Part shown: piece after piece, positions 45,434-56,186 of the stretch
Position numbering within the stretch: position 1 is the stretch's first letter
Layout: every line of letters begins with the position of its first letter
NCBI RefSeq assembly: GCF_000337535.1
Contig: NZ_AOIP01000031.1
Span: 286,943-350,942, forward strand
Length of the DNA stretch: 64,000 bases
Origin: Natrialba aegyptia DSM 13077
GTDB lineage: Archaea; Halobacteriota; Halobacteria; Halobacteriales; Natrialbaceae
Reading direction: 5' to 3'
Made by a program: the position numbers and the translations under genes
Notes under the pieces: generated by a model
Told to the model about the DNA's origin: nothing
Databases searched by the model: none
Seen by the model: the letters and a program-made list of their open reading frames with translations, nothing else

Positions 45434-46429
45434 ATGCTCACCGACGAGTTCGGGCGCGAGGTGACCGGGGTCCGCGTCTCGCTCACCGATCGGTGTAACT
45501 TCGACTGCGTCTACTGTCACAACGAGGGTCTCGGCGACACACGGGGGCCGATGGATCCGCAGGACGACGAGATGGAGACGGACGACATCGTTCGCTTTCT
45601 CGAGGTCGCCGCCGAGTTCGACGTCGATGCGGTCAAGTTCACCGGCGGCGAGCCGATGCTCCGACAGGACTTAGCCGAAATCATCGAGCGCACGCCCGAC
45701 GGGATGGAGGTTTCGCTGACGACCAACGGGACGTTCCTCCCCGACCGCGCCGATGAACTCGTCGACGCGGGGCTCGATCGCGTCAACGTCTCGCAGGATG
45801 CGCTCGATCCCGAGGATTTCGCGGCCGTGACCCAGAGCGGGGCCTACGAACGAGTGCTCGAGGGGGTCGAGGCAGCGCTCGATGCGGGGCTGGACCCGGT
45901 CAAACTCAACATGGTCGTCTTCGAGCAGACGGCGGGGTACGTGCCGGAGATGGTCGACCACGTCGCGCGAAACGACGGCCTGCAGCTCCAGTTGATCGAG
46001 TACATGCCCGAGTTGACCGGCCGACCCGAGTGGAACATCGACATCCAGCGCGTTCACGACTGGCTCGCCGAGCAAGCCGTCGAGATCGAACATCGGGAGA
46101 TGCACGATCGAAAGCGCTACTGGGTGAGTCACGACGAGGCTCCCGAATCCGGCCGCGGCATGGTCGAAATCGTCGATCCCGTCGAGAATCCGACCTTCTG
46201 TGCGAACTGCCATCGCGTCCGCGTCACCCACGAAGGTTATCTCAAGGGCTGTCTCAACCGAAACGACGACCTCCGGTCGATGGGCGACATGACGAAACAA
46301 GAGATTCGCGAGACGTTCCGCGAAACCGTCGCGAACCGCGTCCCCTACTACGGCGAGTACATGGTGCAAAACGGCGACGGCGAGTGGGAAGTCAACGACG
46401 AGTACATCGAGGGCTACGCCGGCACCTGA
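45434..46429 (+). CDS. moaA: GTP 3',8-cyclase MoaA
   Basis: A 331-residue radical-SAM enzyme for molybdopterin. N-terminal cluster C21-x3-C25-x2-C28 in [29 protein letters not shown], and C-terminal [4Fe-4S] site [20 protein letters not shown]. It converts GTP to the cyclic precursor of pterin with MoaC. The usual C-terminal Gly-Gly is replaced here by GYAGT. An upstream AT block GCGTTTAAGCGG is about 35 bases before the ATG. No other moa genes in the window. Confidence 0.95.
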   Translation: MLTDEFGREVTGVRVSLTDRCNFDCVYCHNEGLGDTRGPMDPQDDEMETDDIVRFLEVAAEFDVDAVKFTGGEPMLRQDLAEIIERTPDGMEVSLTTNGTFLPDRADELVDAGLDRVNVSQDALDPEDFAAVTQSGAYERVLEGVEAALDAGLDPVKLNMVVFEQTAGYVPEMVDHVARNDGLQLQLIEYMPELTGRPEWNIDIQRVHDWLAEQAVEIEHREMHDRKRYWVSHDEAPESGRGMVEIVDPVENPTFCANCHRVRVTHEGYLKGCLNRNDDLRSMGDMTKQEIRETFRETVANRVPYYGEYMVQNGDGEWEVNDEYIEGYAGT

Positions 46430-46544
46430 TCGTCACACTGCAGCGGAGTGATGTGACGATGGCACTGACGGTGACACTGAACTCGTCTCCGCGACGGGAA
46501 ATCCCTATTCTCTCACATCCCGATTCGTCCGGAGTGGCTACCAT

Positions 46545-47324
46545 CTACCGTGGCGGTCGCTTTTGCTTTCGTTTCCGACCGGGACTCCTGGATCGCTTCG
46601 TTCCGAGACTGACAATGATGAGCGTGACTGCGACCAGCAGCAGGACGATCGCCGAGGCTGGCAGGTTGCCCGTCCCGGCGGTGTACACCGCGTAGCCGAT
46701 GGTTCCCGACAGCAGTCCGACCAGCAGGCTCGATCCGAGTTGGACGAGTTCGAGGCGGATGGTCCGAGTGTCGCGGCCGAGTTGGGTGCCGAGTGTGAGC
46801 CCGCTGTGACCGAGATCCCAGGCGAGGACGGTCGCGACCGTGCCGACGACGAGGGGTTCGACGAGGGGTGATCGGGCGCCGGCGACGATGAGGCCGACGA
46901 GGAGGACGAGTGCACCGATATCGATCGTCCGTGGGTGTGCCCAGTACAGTCCGGCGGCAAGGACGGCGACGCCGAGTGCGGTGACGCCGACGGCCGGGGT
47001 GGTGATGCCGGATGCGAGTGCGGCCATAACCGTTGTGACGAGTGCGGCGGCGAGCGCACACCCGCTCGAGAACAGCGTCGGTTTGCGCGTGAGGGTGACG
47101 GGACCGGCCGCTCCATCGCGGTCGTAGTCCCGCGACTCGGCCCGGTCTTGATCTTGGCCCTGGTCCTCGTTCTGCACCTGCTTGCGCTCGCCGGGGCCCG
47201 TTGTTCCGTCGGCTGTCGCTCGGTGCCGTGGCTGTGACTGTGGCTCCGATTCCGCGCGGGGACCGGTTCCCCTGCTGGCGCGTCGCTCCTGTTCTCGACC
47301 GTTCTGTTCCGGTGGCGGCGTCAT
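46545..47324 (-). CDS. Membrane protein in the DUF58 operon (DUF7519-like)
   Basis: A 259-residue protein: about 75 hydrophilic N-terminal residues (Gln, Glu, Arg, Gly), then five or six hydrophobic helices such as SGCALAAALVTTVMAALASG and IDIGALVLLVGLIVAGA, and a basic tail. The position after a DUF58 gene and the topology match the haloarchaeal DUF7519 group. It overlaps the DUF58 gene by four bases and is the last gene of the operon. Role unknown. Confidence 0.75.
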   Translation of the reverse strand: MTPPPEQNGREQERRASRGTGPRAESEPQSQPRHRATADGTTGPGERKQVQNEDQGQDQDRAESRDYDRDGAAGPVTLTRKPTLFSSGCALAAALVTTVMAALASGITTPAVGVTALGVAVLAAGLYWAHPRTIDIGALVLLVGLIVAGARSPLVEPLVVGTVATVLAWDLGHSGLTLGTQLGRDTRTIRLELVQLGSSLLVGLLSGTIGYAVYTAGTGNLPASAIVLLLVAVTLIIVSLGTKRSRSPGRKRKQKRPPR

Positions 47325-49357
47325 CGAGAACCACCCGCAGCGTGGCGCGCGAAGACCGCGTCGATCGATTCGTCAGGTCCCCAGTCGACGACCGAAATCC
47401 CCGCCTGTTCGAGGTCGAACCGACGGACGCGTCGGGCGACGGCCGCGAGGCGATGGCCGACCGTTCGTTCCGCGGTCGGGTCCGGGCTCACGACCGTCAC
47501 GGCGTGGCCGCCGGCGTCGAGTCGCCGGGCGATATCGGCCGCCATCGCATCGCACAGCGGCGAGAGGAGGACGATCTGCGTTTCGGCCGAGAGTCGGCGC
47601 TGAATCGTCCGAAACTGCGAGAACCAGCGACTGTTCTGGTCCGGCGGGAGCGTCTCGAACTGCGGATGCGTCGCGAGCAACTCCTGAAACTGGATCTCGT
47701 GGTCCCGGCCGGACGCCGGCGCGAGCCAGCATGGCTCCGTCCGTCGCCGTCCAGTTCTCGAACTTACCTGTTCGCGATCGGTCGGGCCGAGTCCGGCGAG
47801 CCCGACGGTATCGCCCCCATCGAGGAGCGAGGCGGCGATTCGACCCGCCGCAGTTACCGATCGATCGACCGCGTGCGCCCGATCCGGTGCCGGGGCGAGA
47901 TACGACTGTCGCCGCGCATCGACGAGGACGACGACGCGAGCGGCCCGCTCCTCGTGGAACTGGAGCGTCGCGAGTTCGCCCGTCTTCGCGCGACGATTCC
48001 AGTCGATACGAGAGAGCGAGTCGTTCGGCCGATACTCCCGCACCGAGTGGAAGGTCGTTCCCGTTCCGCCCTCCGCCGTCGTCAGCCGCCCGGCAAAGGC
48101 GGCTGCGGTCGTCCGAAGCGGGACCGGCGCAGCCGTCGGCCGGAGTTCAGGTTCGCAGGTGACGGTCGTCTCCGTGCCGACGAGGTACTCGCGTTCCGTC
48201 GAACGCGAGAGGTCACGCACGATCGCGAGCGCGGGATCGAACCGGTGGTTTCCACGTTGGACGGTCACCGTATACTCGAGCGTGGCCGACTCGCCCGGCC
48301 GAAGTGCGGTCCCGAGCCGGCTCGAACCGTCCGTCACGGCGAGGCCCGCCGGAATGCCGTCGACGAACCGAAGGTCCGGGACGAAGCCCGAACCCGCGTT
48401 CGTAAGCGTGACGGTAACGTCGACGTCATCGCCGGGGTCAGGCGCGTCGTCTTCGATTGTACGCTCGAGTTCGAGTTCGAGTTCGGGCGGCTCGAGCGCC
48501 CGGGCGAAGCCGGCGTAGCCGATACCGATGACGCCGATGAGGACGACGCCGGCCGATTCGACGAGCGCGCCGATACCGACGGCGAGGAGAGCGACGACGC
48601 CGATACCGAGCCAGTAGTCGGTCGATCTGGTCCGTGCGTCTTGGAGGCCGTCGACGGATTCCGTCGTCGTCCGGCGCGGGGTTGGCGTCGAGTCGTCGGT
48701 CGTTCCGCGCTGGGAGTCGTATTCCGGGAGCGCAACGGTCTCGGTCTCGCCGGGGCTCGTTCCCGGAGCTGCGGAGTCAGCTTCAGTGTCGCTCCCAGCC
48801 CGGTCGTAACCGACCGACGCGATCGCGGCGGCGGTGTGTCGAACGCCCCGCTGGAAGGCAGTTTCCCCGTCGGTGATGCGCTGCAGTCGCGATCGAAGCG
48901 ACCGCTTCGGCCGGTCGACCGAGTCCGAGAGGAACGCGGCGGCGATCGGATCGCCGGTCCAGGTCCCCGCTTCGATGCGGTCGGTCGCGGCCGCCACGGT
49001 GTCACCCTCGAACCGCGTGAGGACGGCCACGGCCGCCGCCCGGAGCCCGTCGACCGTCCGCCGCCCACGGGTCGTATACTCGGCGGTCGCTTGCCGAAAG
49101 TCAGCGACTGAACTCGAGAGCGACTGACCGGGAACGGGAACGTTGACTCGTCGTTCGGGCGCTGCCTCGGCGCTGTTCGGCCGGTCGCGCCGATTGGATC
49201 GCCGCCCGAGTGATCGGAGACCAACCAGGAGTGCGATCAGTGCGACGACACCGATCGCACTGTCGGTGAGGCTGAGCTCGAGAGTCCCGGTTGCGACGGC
49301 GAGACCGCACCCGAGTGCGAGAAAGCCGAGCAGCAGCGGGATTCGTCGGACGTTCAC
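47321..49357 (-). CDS. DUF58 domain protein
   Basis: A 678-residue protein with two N-terminal membrane segments (PLLLGFLALGCGLAVATGTL, then AIGVVALIALLVGL), further helices at about 236-265 (LGIGVVALLAVGIGALVESA), a beta-sandwich region with DPGDDVDVTVTLTNAGSG, and the C-terminal DUF58 domain: VREYRPNDSLSRIDWNRRAK, with RVVVLVDARRQ as its von Willebrand A-like start. Such proteins pair with MoxR ATPases. Four-base overlaps join it to both neighbours. Here no moxR is visible in the window. Confidence 0.9.
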   Translation of the reverse strand: MNVRRIPLLLGFLALGCGLAVATGTLELSLTDSAIGVVALIALLVGLRSLGRRSNRRDRPNSAEAAPERRVNVPVPGQSLSSSVADFRQATAEYTTRGRRTVDGLRAAAVAVLTRFEGDTVAAATDRIEAGTWTGDPIAAAFLSDSVDRPKRSLRSRLQRITDGETAFQRGVRHTAAAIASVGYDRAGSDTEADSAAPGTSPGETETVALPEYDSQRGTTDDSTPTPRRTTTESVDGLQDARTRSTDYWLGIGVVALLAVGIGALVESAGVVLIGVIGIGYAGFARALEPPELELELERTIEDDAPDPGDDVDVTVTLTNAGSGFVPDLRFVDGIPAGLAVTDGSSRLGTALRPGESATLEYTVTVQRGNHRFDPALAIVRDLSRSTEREYLVGTETTVTCEPELRPTAAPVPLRTTAAAFAGRLTTAEGGTGTTFHSVREYRPNDSLSRIDWNRRAKTGELATLQFHEERAARVVVLVDARRQSYLAPAPDRAHAVDRSVTAAGRIAASLLDGGDTVGLAGLGPTDREQVSSRTGRRRTEPCWLAPASGRDHEIQFQELLATHPQFETLPPDQNSRWFSQFRTIQRRLSAETQIVLLSPLCDAMAADIARRLDAGGHAVTVVSPDPTAERTVGHRLAAVARRVRRFDLEQAGISVVDWGPDESIDAVFARHAAGGSR

Positions 49358-50406
49358 CGATTCTCACCGCCGTTCGGTCGTTCGGAGCGGTCCGAGTGCC
49401 CTTGCCCTGCTTGGTCCGATCCACGCTGTCCGGAAGTGTCCGGCCGGTCGGCGTCCGTCGCTGCCGACCGCTCCGAATCGGCGGCTGCCGACGCCGCCGT
49501 GTCGCCGTATTCGCGTTCGATCCGCCGAAGGATCGTGACCGCCCGGTCTTCGAGTTCGGGCGTCGACTCCGTCGAGCCGTATCGAACGTCCTCGAAGAGC
49601 CGGGTAAGTTCGTCGACGTGCTCGCGAGTCAGGCCGGCGTCGACGGCGGCGCTTGCGAACTCGCGCGGCGTGCTCGAGTCGGGGCGGTCGACATCGAGCG
49701 GCCGGGTCATCTCGCGCCAGGCGCGGTAGATTTCGTTGTCGAGGTCGGTCGACTCGTCGATTCGGTCGGCGGCGCGGCCGGCGGCGGTACCGACCGCAGC
49801 AGCGTCTGCGCTTCGGGTCGCATCCTCGTCCTGCACCGTGGCTGTTGCCGTGCCGTCGTCCGTCCCGGATCCGCGGGAGAGCAACACGCCGCCGACGAAA
49901 ATCGTCGTAATGATAGCAAGCGCGGCAAATAACGGATTGGTCGGGAACACGTCGCTGGCCTCGCCGTCACCGCTTCCCGGAGCGGCGGGGGTCCCCGAGC
50001 CGGCGCTCCGATTCAGCATTTCGGCGGGACCGCTCGCCATATCGAACTCGAGAAAGGAGAGGAGGAGAATTCCGCCGAGTGCGGCGAGGAGGGCAACGGC
50101 GATCAACGAGACGGCCTCGCGTCGGTTGGCGAGGAGATACCAGACGAGTGCGATCACGACGATGATGAGGAGCGCGTAGAAGAGGTACTCGAGAAACGGC
50201 GGCACGCCGCCACCGCTCGGGACGTCGTTCGGGGAACCCGGTTGGTCGACGATACCCTCGGTGCCGGTTCCGGCACCGCTTCCGGCGGAGCTGCCGCCCG
50301 AGCCGCCGGTATCGATCGGCGTATCGATCGTCGCCGCTGCGAGTGCAATCGCGACGATACCGCCGAGTGCGGCGGCGACTCGGACGAGGAGGTCGTTTCG
50401 GGACAC
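49354..50406 (-). CDS. DUF4129 domain protein
   Basis: A 350-residue membrane protein: N-terminal helix LVRVAAALGGIVAIALAAAT, two helices near 65-115 (LEYLFYALLIIVVIALVWYL), another near 155-175, and a C-terminal cytoplasmic DUF4129 domain: NEIYRAWREMTRPLDVDR, STPREFASAAVDAGL, ELTRLFEDVRYGSTE. The linkers are rich in Gly and Asp. It starts the DUF4129-DUF58-membrane protein operon. The same set in other haloarchaea usually includes MoxR and transglutaminase genes; these are absent here. Confidence 0.88.
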   Translation of the reverse strand: MSRNDLLVRVAAALGGIVAIALAAATIDTPIDTGGSGGSSAGSGAGTGTEGIVDQPGSPNDVPSGGGVPPFLEYLFYALLIIVVIALVWYLLANRREAVSLIAVALLAALGGILLLSFLEFDMASGPAEMLNRSAGSGTPAAPGSGDGEASDVFPTNPLFAALAIITTIFVGGVLLSRGSGTDDGTATATVQDEDATRSADAAAVGTAAGRAADRIDESTDLDNEIYRAWREMTRPLDVDRPDSSTPREFASAAVDAGLTREHVDELTRLFEDVRYGSTESTPELEDRAVTILRRIEREYGDTAASAAADSERSAATDADRPDTSGQRGSDQAGQGHSDRSERPNGGENR

Positions 50407-50650
50407 CAGTTTCGGGGACGTTGTGTCGCATCAGTAATAAGTGGGTCCATCGACCGCGGGATCGGTTCACAGGGAGGTCGGACCCCGATAGAACGTCGTC
50501 CGGCGGATAACGCGGGGCACACTCGCCTGCGTAACCGAGCGGTTGCCGGTGCCTTTCGTTGCCCTTAAGTACCAGACGGGGGTACGTTCGATTGCGATAC
50601 GTGTAGGGGAGCAGTCCCCGAGTCCGAACGGGCGATGATAGAGACACGGT

Positions 50651-50733
50651 GTCGTGGTAGCCAAGCGGCCCAAGGCGCATGGTTGCTAACCATGTGGCGT
50701 CAAGCCTCCGGGGTTCAAATCCCCGCCACGACG
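50651..50733 (+). tRNA. tRNA-Ser (GCT anticodon)
   Basis: Type II tRNA with a long variable arm. Acceptor GTCGTGG pairs with CCACGAC, anticodon stem CATGG/CCATG with loop TTGCTAA gives GCT (Ser), T arm CGGGG-TTCAAAT-CCCCG, discriminator G. It lies 71 bases before the S13 gene, a known haloarchaeal arrangement. Confidence 0.95.
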
Positions 50734-50804
50734 TCGGATACCCGAGACTGGCACTCTTCGCCAGTCGATTGCACCGCTGCAGACCAGACACAGATACACG
50801 ACAT

Positions 50805-51323
50805 ATGAGCGCGGAAGAACCCCAAGAGCAAGAGGACGAAGACCTTCAGTACTTCGTCCGTATCGGTCAAACCGACCTTGACGGGACGAAGTCCGTCGAG
50901 CGCTCGCTCTCGGAGATGAACGGGATCGGTCGCCGAACCGCCCGACTCATCGCCGAGAAAGCGGGCGTCGATCGAACGGCAACGTTCGGCCGACTCGACG
51001 ACGACGTCATCGACGAGGTCGTTTCACTCGTAGAGAACTACGCCGACGAAGTCCCCGACTGGCTCAACAACCGCCAGCACGACTTCTACACCGGCGAAAC
51101 AACCCACGAGATCGGCAACGATCTCCAGCTGAGTCGTCAACACGACATCAACCGGATGAAGATGATCGACTCCTACAAAGGCACGCGCCACAAGCGCGGC
51201 CAGAAGGTTCGCGGTCAGCGTACCAAGTCCACCGGTCGAACGGAGGGCACCATCGGAGTCAACGTCGAAGAGATCCGCGAAGAAGCGGCCGAAGAAGCCG
51301 CCGAAGAGGAGGGGGAGGACTAA
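50805..51323 (+). CDS. rps13: Ribosomal protein S13
   Basis: A 172-residue archaeal uS13: [20 protein letters not shown], then [17 protein letters not shown] and the basic tail region [21 protein letters not shown] halophile Glu/Ala tail follows. It binds 16S rRNA in the small-subunit head. First gene of S13-S4-S11-Rpo3. The start is ATG 50805 ([11 protein letters not shown]); a longer reading runs into the tRNA gene. Confidence 0.97.
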   Translation: MSAEEPQEQEDEDLQYFVRIGQTDLDGTKSVERSLSEMNGIGRRTARLIAEKAGVDRTATFGRLDDDVIDEVVSLVENYADEVPDWLNNRQHDFYTGETTHEIGNDLQLSRQHDINRMKMIDSYKGTRHKRGQKVRGQRTKSTGRTEGTIGVNVEEIREEAAEEAAEEEGED

Positions 51324-51844
51324 TGCCACTCGGCACCGACACCAAGCAGTACGAGACGCCGAATCACCCCTACCAGGGTGAACGCATCACCACCGAACAC
51401 TCCCTGCTCGACCGCTACGGCCTGAAAAACAAAGAGGAACTCTGGCGCGCGCAGTCCCAGCTTCGCTCCTACCGGCGCGAGGCCCGCGACCTGCTCGGCC
51501 AGGCCCAGGGCGACGAAGCCGTTATCCGTCGCTCCGAGGAATTCCTCGGACGGCTCAAACGCGTCGGCATTCTGGACGAGGCGGACGAACTCGGTGACGT
51601 CCTCTCGCTCGAAATCGAGGACGTCCTCGAACGTCGCCTCCAGACGGTCGTCTACCGCAAGGGACTCGCAAACACGACCCAGCAGGCGCGACAGTTCGTC
51701 TCCCACGGCCACATCGTCGTCGGAGACCAGCGCCAGCGAATCCCATCGTACGTCGTCGACGTCGACGAGGAAGACCTCGTTGCCTTCGACGAGAACAGTC
51801 CACTCGCGGACGAACTCCACCCGGAGCGGGCGGAGGGTCAGTAA
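51323..51844 (+). CDS. rps4: Ribosomal protein S4
   Basis: A 173-residue archaeal uS4 that nucleates small-subunit assembly. Typical opening [20 protein letters not shown], ending with the S4 RNA-binding domain [20 protein letters not shown] and [13 protein letters not shown]. Its ATG shares a base with the S13 stop (TAATG), so the genes are coupled. Confidence 0.97.
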   Translation: MPLGTDTKQYETPNHPYQGERITTEHSLLDRYGLKNKEELWRAQSQLRSYRREARDLLGQAQGDEAVIRRSEEFLGRLKRVGILDEADELGDVLSLEIEDVLERRLQTVVYRKGLANTTQQARQFVSHGHIVVGDQRQRIPSYVVDVDEEDLVAFDENSPLADELHPERAEGQ

Positions 51845-51845
51845 C

Positions 51846-52235
51846 ATGAGTCAGGACGACGAAAAGTGGGGCGTAGCCCACGTGCACGCATCGTTTAACA
51901 ACACCATCATGACCGTGACGGACCTCACGGGCTCGGAGACCATCACCAAGTCCTCCGGCGGGACGGCCGTCAAGCAAAACCGCGACGAGGCCTCGCCCTA
52001 CGCCGCGATGCAGATGGCCGAATCCGTCGCCGAGGAAGTCAAGGCCGCCGGTATCACGGGCCTGCACGTTCGCGTTCGCGGCCCCGGTGGCAACCTCCAG
52101 AAGTCCCCCGGTCCCGGCGCGCAGGCGACGATCCGTGCGCTCGCCCGCTCGGGCATCGAGATCGGGCGCATCGAGGACGTCACGCCGATCCCACACGACG
52201 GATCGCGCGCACCGAAAGGCAAGGGCGGCTACTAG
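51846..52235 (+). CDS. rps11: Ribosomal protein S11
   Basis: A 129-residue archaeal uS11: [40 protein letters not shown] and the final [18 protein letters not shown]. Platform protein of the small subunit next to the decoding region. Starts one base after the S4 stop and runs three bases short of rpo3. Confidence 0.97.
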   Translation: MSQDDEKWGVAHVHASFNNTIMTVTDLTGSETITKSSGGTAVKQNRDEASPYAAMQMAESVAEEVKAAGITGLHVRVRGPGGNLQKSPGPGAQATIRALARSGIEIGRIEDVTPIPHDGSRAPKGKGGY

Positions 52236-52238
52236 ACC

Positions 52239-52988
52239 ATGAGTGTAGCGTACGACGTCGAGTTCGTCGAACGCGAGGACCGAGACGCCCGGTTCCTCGT
52301 CCGCGGCATCACGCCCGCGTTTGCCAACGGCATCCGTCGCGCGATGCTCGCCGACGTGCCGACGATGGCGATCGACACCGTTCGGTTCGTGGAGAACTCG
52401 TCGGTCATGTTCGACGAGCAACTCGCACTTCGGCTCGGGCTCGTCCCGCTTTCGACCCCGCCCGAAGGCGAGTTCGGTGAGGACGATACCGTCACGCTCT
52501 CGATCGACGTCGAAGGGCCAGCGACCGCCTACTCGGGCGATCTCATCTCGAGCGACGAACTCGTCCAGCCCGCAGACGAGAACGTGCCGATCATCGACCT
52601 CAAAGACGATCAGCGTCTCGAGGCCGAGGCAGACGCCGTTCTCGACCGCGGCAAGGACCACGCCAAACACCAGGGCGGTGTCGCAGTCGGCTACCGCCAC
52701 CTGCAGCGTGTCGCCGCCGTCGAGGATCTCCCCGAGTTCGAAGACTCCGAGAGTCGGATCGTCCGCGGCGTGATCGAGGACGACGGCGAACTCGTTCCCA
52801 CGAGCGAGTTCGACCACGACCTCTCGAACCGCTATCCGGGCAAGGACGTGACCGTCGAGGACGTGCCGAACGCCTTCGTCTTCCACGTCGAGACCGACGG
52901 CTCGTTCACGGTCGAAGACCTGGTCACCCGCGCCGCCGAGACCATCGAATCTCGCGCGACTGAACTCGAAGACGCAGTACAGCTATAG
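52239..52988 (+). CDS. rpo3: RNA polymerase subunit Rpo3 (D)
   Basis: A 249-residue homologue of bacterial alpha: [40 protein letters not shown] and [14 protein letters not shown]. With Rpo11 it forms the assembly platform of the archaeal polymerase. The Cys-based Fe-S cluster of some archaeal D subunits is not present, since there is no ferredoxin-like Cys set. Last gene of this operon, before tRNA-Leu. Confidence 0.96.
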   Translation: MSVAYDVEFVEREDRDARFLVRGITPAFANGIRRAMLADVPTMAIDTVRFVENSSVMFDEQLALRLGLVPLSTPPEGEFGEDDTVTLSIDVEGPATAYSGDLISSDELVQPADENVPIIDLKDDQRLEAEADAVLDRGKDHAKHQGGVAVGYRHLQRVAAVEDLPEFEDSESRIVRGVIEDDGELVPTSEFDHDLSNRYPGKDVTVEDVPNAFVFHVETDGSFTVEDLVTRAAETIESRATELEDAVQL

Positions 52989-53132
52989 AGCAAATGATCC
53001 GACGCCCCCGATCCAACCGATACGAACGCGGACCGGCTGTCAGCGCCGCGAGCGACGAGACTGGCACCGGCTCGCGTATTCAAGCTGGAATCGAAAGGGG
53101 TTTGAAGGGGCGACGGATAGACGAGAGTGCGA

Positions 53133-53217
53133 GCAGGGATAGCCAAGTCAGGCCAACGGCGCAGCGTTCAGGGCGCTGTCTCGTAGGAGTCCGCAGGTTC
53201 AAATCCTGCTCCCTGCA
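53133..53217 (+). tRNA. tRNA-Leu (CAG anticodon)
   Basis: Type II tRNA. Acceptor GCAGGGA pairs with TCCCTGC, anticodon stem CAGCG/CGCTG with loop TTCAGGG gives CAG (Leu), T arm GCAGG-TTCAAAT-CCTGC, discriminator A at 53217. Sits between the Rpo3 and L18e genes. Confidence 0.95.
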
Positions 53218-53393
53218 TCAGTTCTCGTCCGTCGACCGGTGTGTTGACGATCGCGATGCCAATGGCGATTACGATCGCTATCGTCATCGTCACCGTCACC
53301 GCAATCCCGGTCGACGATCTCTCGTATCGGAACTCGATTCCACTCGACACAGTACTCAATTCTGTGTCGATCTCGCAGATTTGGAGGAAACCA

Positions 53394-53747
53394 ATGAGTA
53401 GCAAGACCAATCCGAGGCTCAACGATCTTATCGCCGAGCTGAAGTCGACGTCCCGAAAAGCGGACGCCGACGTCTGGCAGGACATTGCGGATCGTCTCGA
53501 AAAGCCCCGGCGCACCCACGCAGAGGTAAACCTGGGCCGTATCGAACGATACGCACGCGAAGAAGAGACCGTCGTCGTTCCCGGCAAGGTGCTGGGATCG
53601 GGCGCACTACAGAAGAACGTGACCGTCGCCGCCGTCGATTTCTCCTCGTCCGCAGAGACGAAGATCGACCAGGTCGGCGAGTCAGTACCGCTCGAGCACG
53701 TGCTCGAAGAAAACCCAGACGGCTCCGACGTACGGGTGATTCGATGA
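53394..53747 (+). CDS. rpl18e: Ribosomal protein L18e
   Basis: A 117-residue archaeal/eukaryotic eL18: [65 protein letters not shown] at 53383-53387 supports the ATG at 53394. The stop overlaps the L13 gene by four bases. First gene of L18e-L13-S9-Rpo10-Rpo6-eno-S2. Confidence 0.96.
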   Translation: MSSKTNPRLNDLIAELKSTSRKADADVWQDIADRLEKPRRTHAEVNLGRIERYAREEETVVVPGKVLGSGALQKNVTVAAVDFSSSAETKIDQVGESVPLEHVLEENPDGSDVRVIR

Positions 53748-54199
53748 GTGCAAGTATCGCAGAGTTCGACGCAGATATCGTCGTCGACGCCCGCGACTGT
53801 ATTCTCGGTCGTATCGCCAGCCAGGTCGCCCAGCGCGCCCTGGACGGCGACCGCGTCGCGATCGTCAACGCCGAAGACGCCGTGATCACCGGCGACAAGG
53901 AAGATATCTTCGGCACCTACCGCAAGCGGCTCCAGCTCAGCTCCGATAGCGGGCCGTACTACCCGAAACGGCCGGACACGATCTTCAAGCGCTCCGTTCG
54001 CGGCATGCTTCCGTACAAGAAGCCCCGCGGTCGCGAAGCGCTCGACAACGTCCGCGTCTACGTCGGCAATCCCTACGAAGACGATGACGAACTCGAGGCC
54101 GACATCCTCGAAGGAACGTCGCTGGACCGACTTTCGAACATTCGCTTCGTCCACCTGGGCGAAGTCTCAGACCAACTCGGTGCTAACGTTACATGGTAA
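53744..54199 (+). CDS. rpl13: Ribosomal protein L13
   Basis: A 151-residue archaeal uL13: [40 protein letters not shown], and [20 protein letters not shown]. Large-subunit assembly protein. Overlaps the S9 gene by seven bases. Confidence 0.97.
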   Translation: MSASIAEFDADIVVDARDCILGRIASQVAQRALDGDRVAIVNAEDAVITGDKEDIFGTYRKRLQLSSDSGPYYPKRPDTIFKRSVRGMLPYKKPRGREALDNVRVYVGNPYEDDDELEADILEGTSLDRLSNIRFVHLGEVSDQLGANVTW

Positions 54200-54591
54200 C
54201 CAATACGAGTGGCAAGAAGAAGACGGCCGTCGCCCGCGCAACCGTTCGCGAGGGCGAGGGTCGCGTCCGTATCAACTCGAAGCCAGTCGAACTGGTCGAA
54301 CCCGAGATGTCCCGGCTCAAGATGCTAGAGCCGTTCCGCATCGCAGGCGACGACCTGCGTGACGGCGTGGACATCGAAGTCCACGTCGAGGGTGGCGGTA
54401 TCAGCGGCCAGGCAGACGCCGTCCGCACCGCCATCGCACGCGGCATCGTCCAGCACGCGAACGACGCCGAACTCCGCGATGCGTTCATGGAGTTCGATCG
54501 CTCGCTGCTGGTCAACGACGTTCGACAGTCCGAACCAAAGAAGTGGGGCGGCCCGGGCGCTCGGGCGCGCTACCAGAAGTCCTACCGCTAA
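54193..54591 (+). CDS. rps9: Ribosomal protein S9
   Basis: A 132-residue uS9: [40 protein letters not shown] and the conserved tail [14 protein letters not shown], which reaches the P-site tRNA. The start lies inside the end of L13. Confidence 0.97.
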   Translation: MVTNTSGKKKTAVARATVREGEGRVRINSKPVELVEPEMSRLKMLEPFRIAGDDLRDGVDIEVHVEGGGISGQADAVRTAIARGIVQHANDAELRDAFMEFDRSLLVNDVRQSEPKKWGGPGARARYQKSYR

Positions 54592-54603
54592 GGTGATTCA
54601 AGC

Positions 54604-54798
54604 ATGATGGTACCGGTTCGGTGTTTCACCTGTGGCACGGTCGTCGGCGAACACTGGGAGGAGTTCGACGAACGAGCAAACGAGGGCGACGAGGACCCCG
54701 AGAAGGTCCTCGACGAACTCGGAGTCGACCGCTACTGCTGTCGGCGGATGCTCGTCAGTCACACTGACCTGGTTGACGTCGTCTCCCCCTATCAGTAA
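54604..54798 (+). CDS. rpo10: RNA polymerase subunit Rpo10 (N)
   Basis: A 64-residue zinc-bundle subunit: CFTCGT (Cys 7 and 10) and the CC pair in DRYCCRRML (Cys 45 and 46), which together hold one zinc. Matches Rpb10 in size and layout. The start may be the first or second of two adjacent ATGs (54604 or 54607). Confidence 0.96.
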   Translation: MMVPVRCFTCGTVVGEHWEEFDERANEGDEDPEKVLDELGVDRYCCRRMLVSHTDLVDVVSPYQ

Positions 54799-54800
54799 CC

Positions 54801-54977
54801 ATGCAACAACAGCACCACAATCGTTACGAGAAAGCCCGTATCCTCGGTGCGCGAGCGCTGCAGGTCTCCTACGGCGCGCCGGTGTTGATCGAGACCGAGC
54901 AGACCGAGCCGATCCTGATCGCCGCGGAGGAGTACGATGCCGGTGTCTTGCCGTTTACCGTCAAGCGAGGCGAGTAA
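54801..54977 (+). CDS. rpo6: RNA polymerase subunit Rpo6 (K)
   Basis: A 58-residue Rpb6/omega homologue: [20 protein letters not shown] and [20 protein letters not shown]. It clamps the polymerase and stabilises Rpo1. Two bases after the Rpo10 stop and three before enolase. Confidence 0.96.
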   Translation: MQQQHHNRYEKARILGARALQVSYGAPVLIETEQTEPILIAAEEYDAGVLPFTVKRGE

Positions 54978-54980
54978 CCA

Positions 54981-56186
54981 ATGACGCTCATCACCGACGT
55001 TCGACTCCGACGCGTGCTCGACTCGCGGGGCAATCCGACGGTCGAGGCGGACGTGCTCACCGAGAGCGGTGGGTTCGGTCGCGCTGCAGCGCCAAGCGGT
55101 GCCAGTACCGGCGAGTACGAAGCCGTCGAGCGACCGCCCGGCGAGGCAATCGCCGCTGCCCGTGAACACGCCGTTCCGCGGCTCGTGGGAGAGGCGTACG
55201 CCGGCAACCAGCGCGAGGTCGATGCACTGTTGCACGCCGCAGATGGCACTGACGACTTCTCGAAACTCGGCGCAAACAGCGCTGTCGCCATCTCGATGGC
55301 TGCTGCAAAGGCCGGGGCCGACGTGCTCGGTGCACCGCTGTTCCAGCATCTGGGTGGCACCTTCCGCGGCGAGAACTTCCCGATTCCACTCGGCAACGTC
55401 GTCGGCGGTGGCGAACACGCCGCCGACGCAACGGATATCCAGGAGTTCCTCGCGGCACCCGTCGGCGCACCGAGCGTCGAAGACGCCGTCTTCGCGAACG
55501 CAGCCGTCCACGCCGCTATCGCCGACCTACTCGCAGAACGCGATCACCCCTGCGGCAAGGGCGACGAAGGCGCGTGGGCCCCCTCGATCGACGATGAGGA
55601 GGCGTTCGAGATCGTCGACGAAGCGGTCTCGGCCGTCGAAGACGAAGTCGGTTTCGAGATCGGATTCGGGCTCGACGTCGCCGGCGCGGAGCTGTACGAC
55701 GCCGACTCCGGAACCTACGAGTTCAGCGATACTACTCGCGACACGGACGAACAGATCGCGTACATCGCCGACCTCGTCGAAGAGTACGACCTCGTGTACG
55801 TCGAGGACCCGCTCGACGAGGACGACTACGAGGCCTTTGCCGACCTGACCGATCGAGTCGGCGACCAGACGCTGATCTGCGGCGACGATCTGTTCGTCAC
55901 CAACACGGATCGCCTCCGCGAGGGAATCGAGCAGGACGCAGCCAACAGTATCCTGATCAAGCCGAACCAGATCGGCACGCTGACCGACGCCTTCGACGCG
56001 ATCGAACTCGCGACCGCAAACGGCTACGATTCGGTCGTCTCGCACCGCTCGGGCGAAACGGAGGACACGACGATCGCACACCTCGCCGTCGCGACCGACG
56101 CTCCCTTCATCAAGACGGGTGCCGTCGGCGGCGAGCGAACCGCAAAGCTCAACGAGCTCATCAGAATCGCAGACGACGCGACATGA
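54981..56186 (+). CDS. eno: Enolase
   Basis: A 401-residue enolase: [20 protein letters not shown] and [11 protein letters not shown] at the N-terminus, [40 protein letters not shown] with the catalytic Lys, and [20 protein letters not shown]. It interconverts 2-phosphoglycerate and phosphoenolpyruvate. It lies inside the ribosomal operon, a known archaeal arrangement, and overlaps S2 by four bases. Confidence 0.96.
   Translation: MTLITDVRLRRVLDSRGNPTVEADVLTESGGFGRAAAPSGASTGEYEAVERPPGEAIAAAREHAVPRLVGEAYAGNQREVDALLHAADGTDDFSKLGANSAVAISMAAAKAGADVLGAPLFQHLGGTFRGENFPIPLGNVVGGGEHAADATDIQEFLAAPVGAPSVEDAVFANAAVHAAIADLLAERDHPCGKGDEGAWAPSIDDEEAFEIVDEAVSAVEDEVGFEIGFGLDVAGAELYDADSGTYEFSDTTRDTDEQIAYIADLVEEYDLVYVEDPLDEDDYEAFADLTDRVGDQTLICGDDLFVTNTDRLREGIEQDAANSILIKPNQIGTLTDAFDAIELATANGYDSVVSHRSGETEDTTIAHLAVATDAPFIKTGAVGGERTAKLNELIRIADDAT

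Noticed and set aside
47201-49111. Long plus-strand frame opposite the DUF58 gene (636 residues)
   Set aside because: Antisense shadow; composition is Arg-rich and unlike haloarchaeal proteins, and the minus strand encodes the DUF58 domain with membrane segments.
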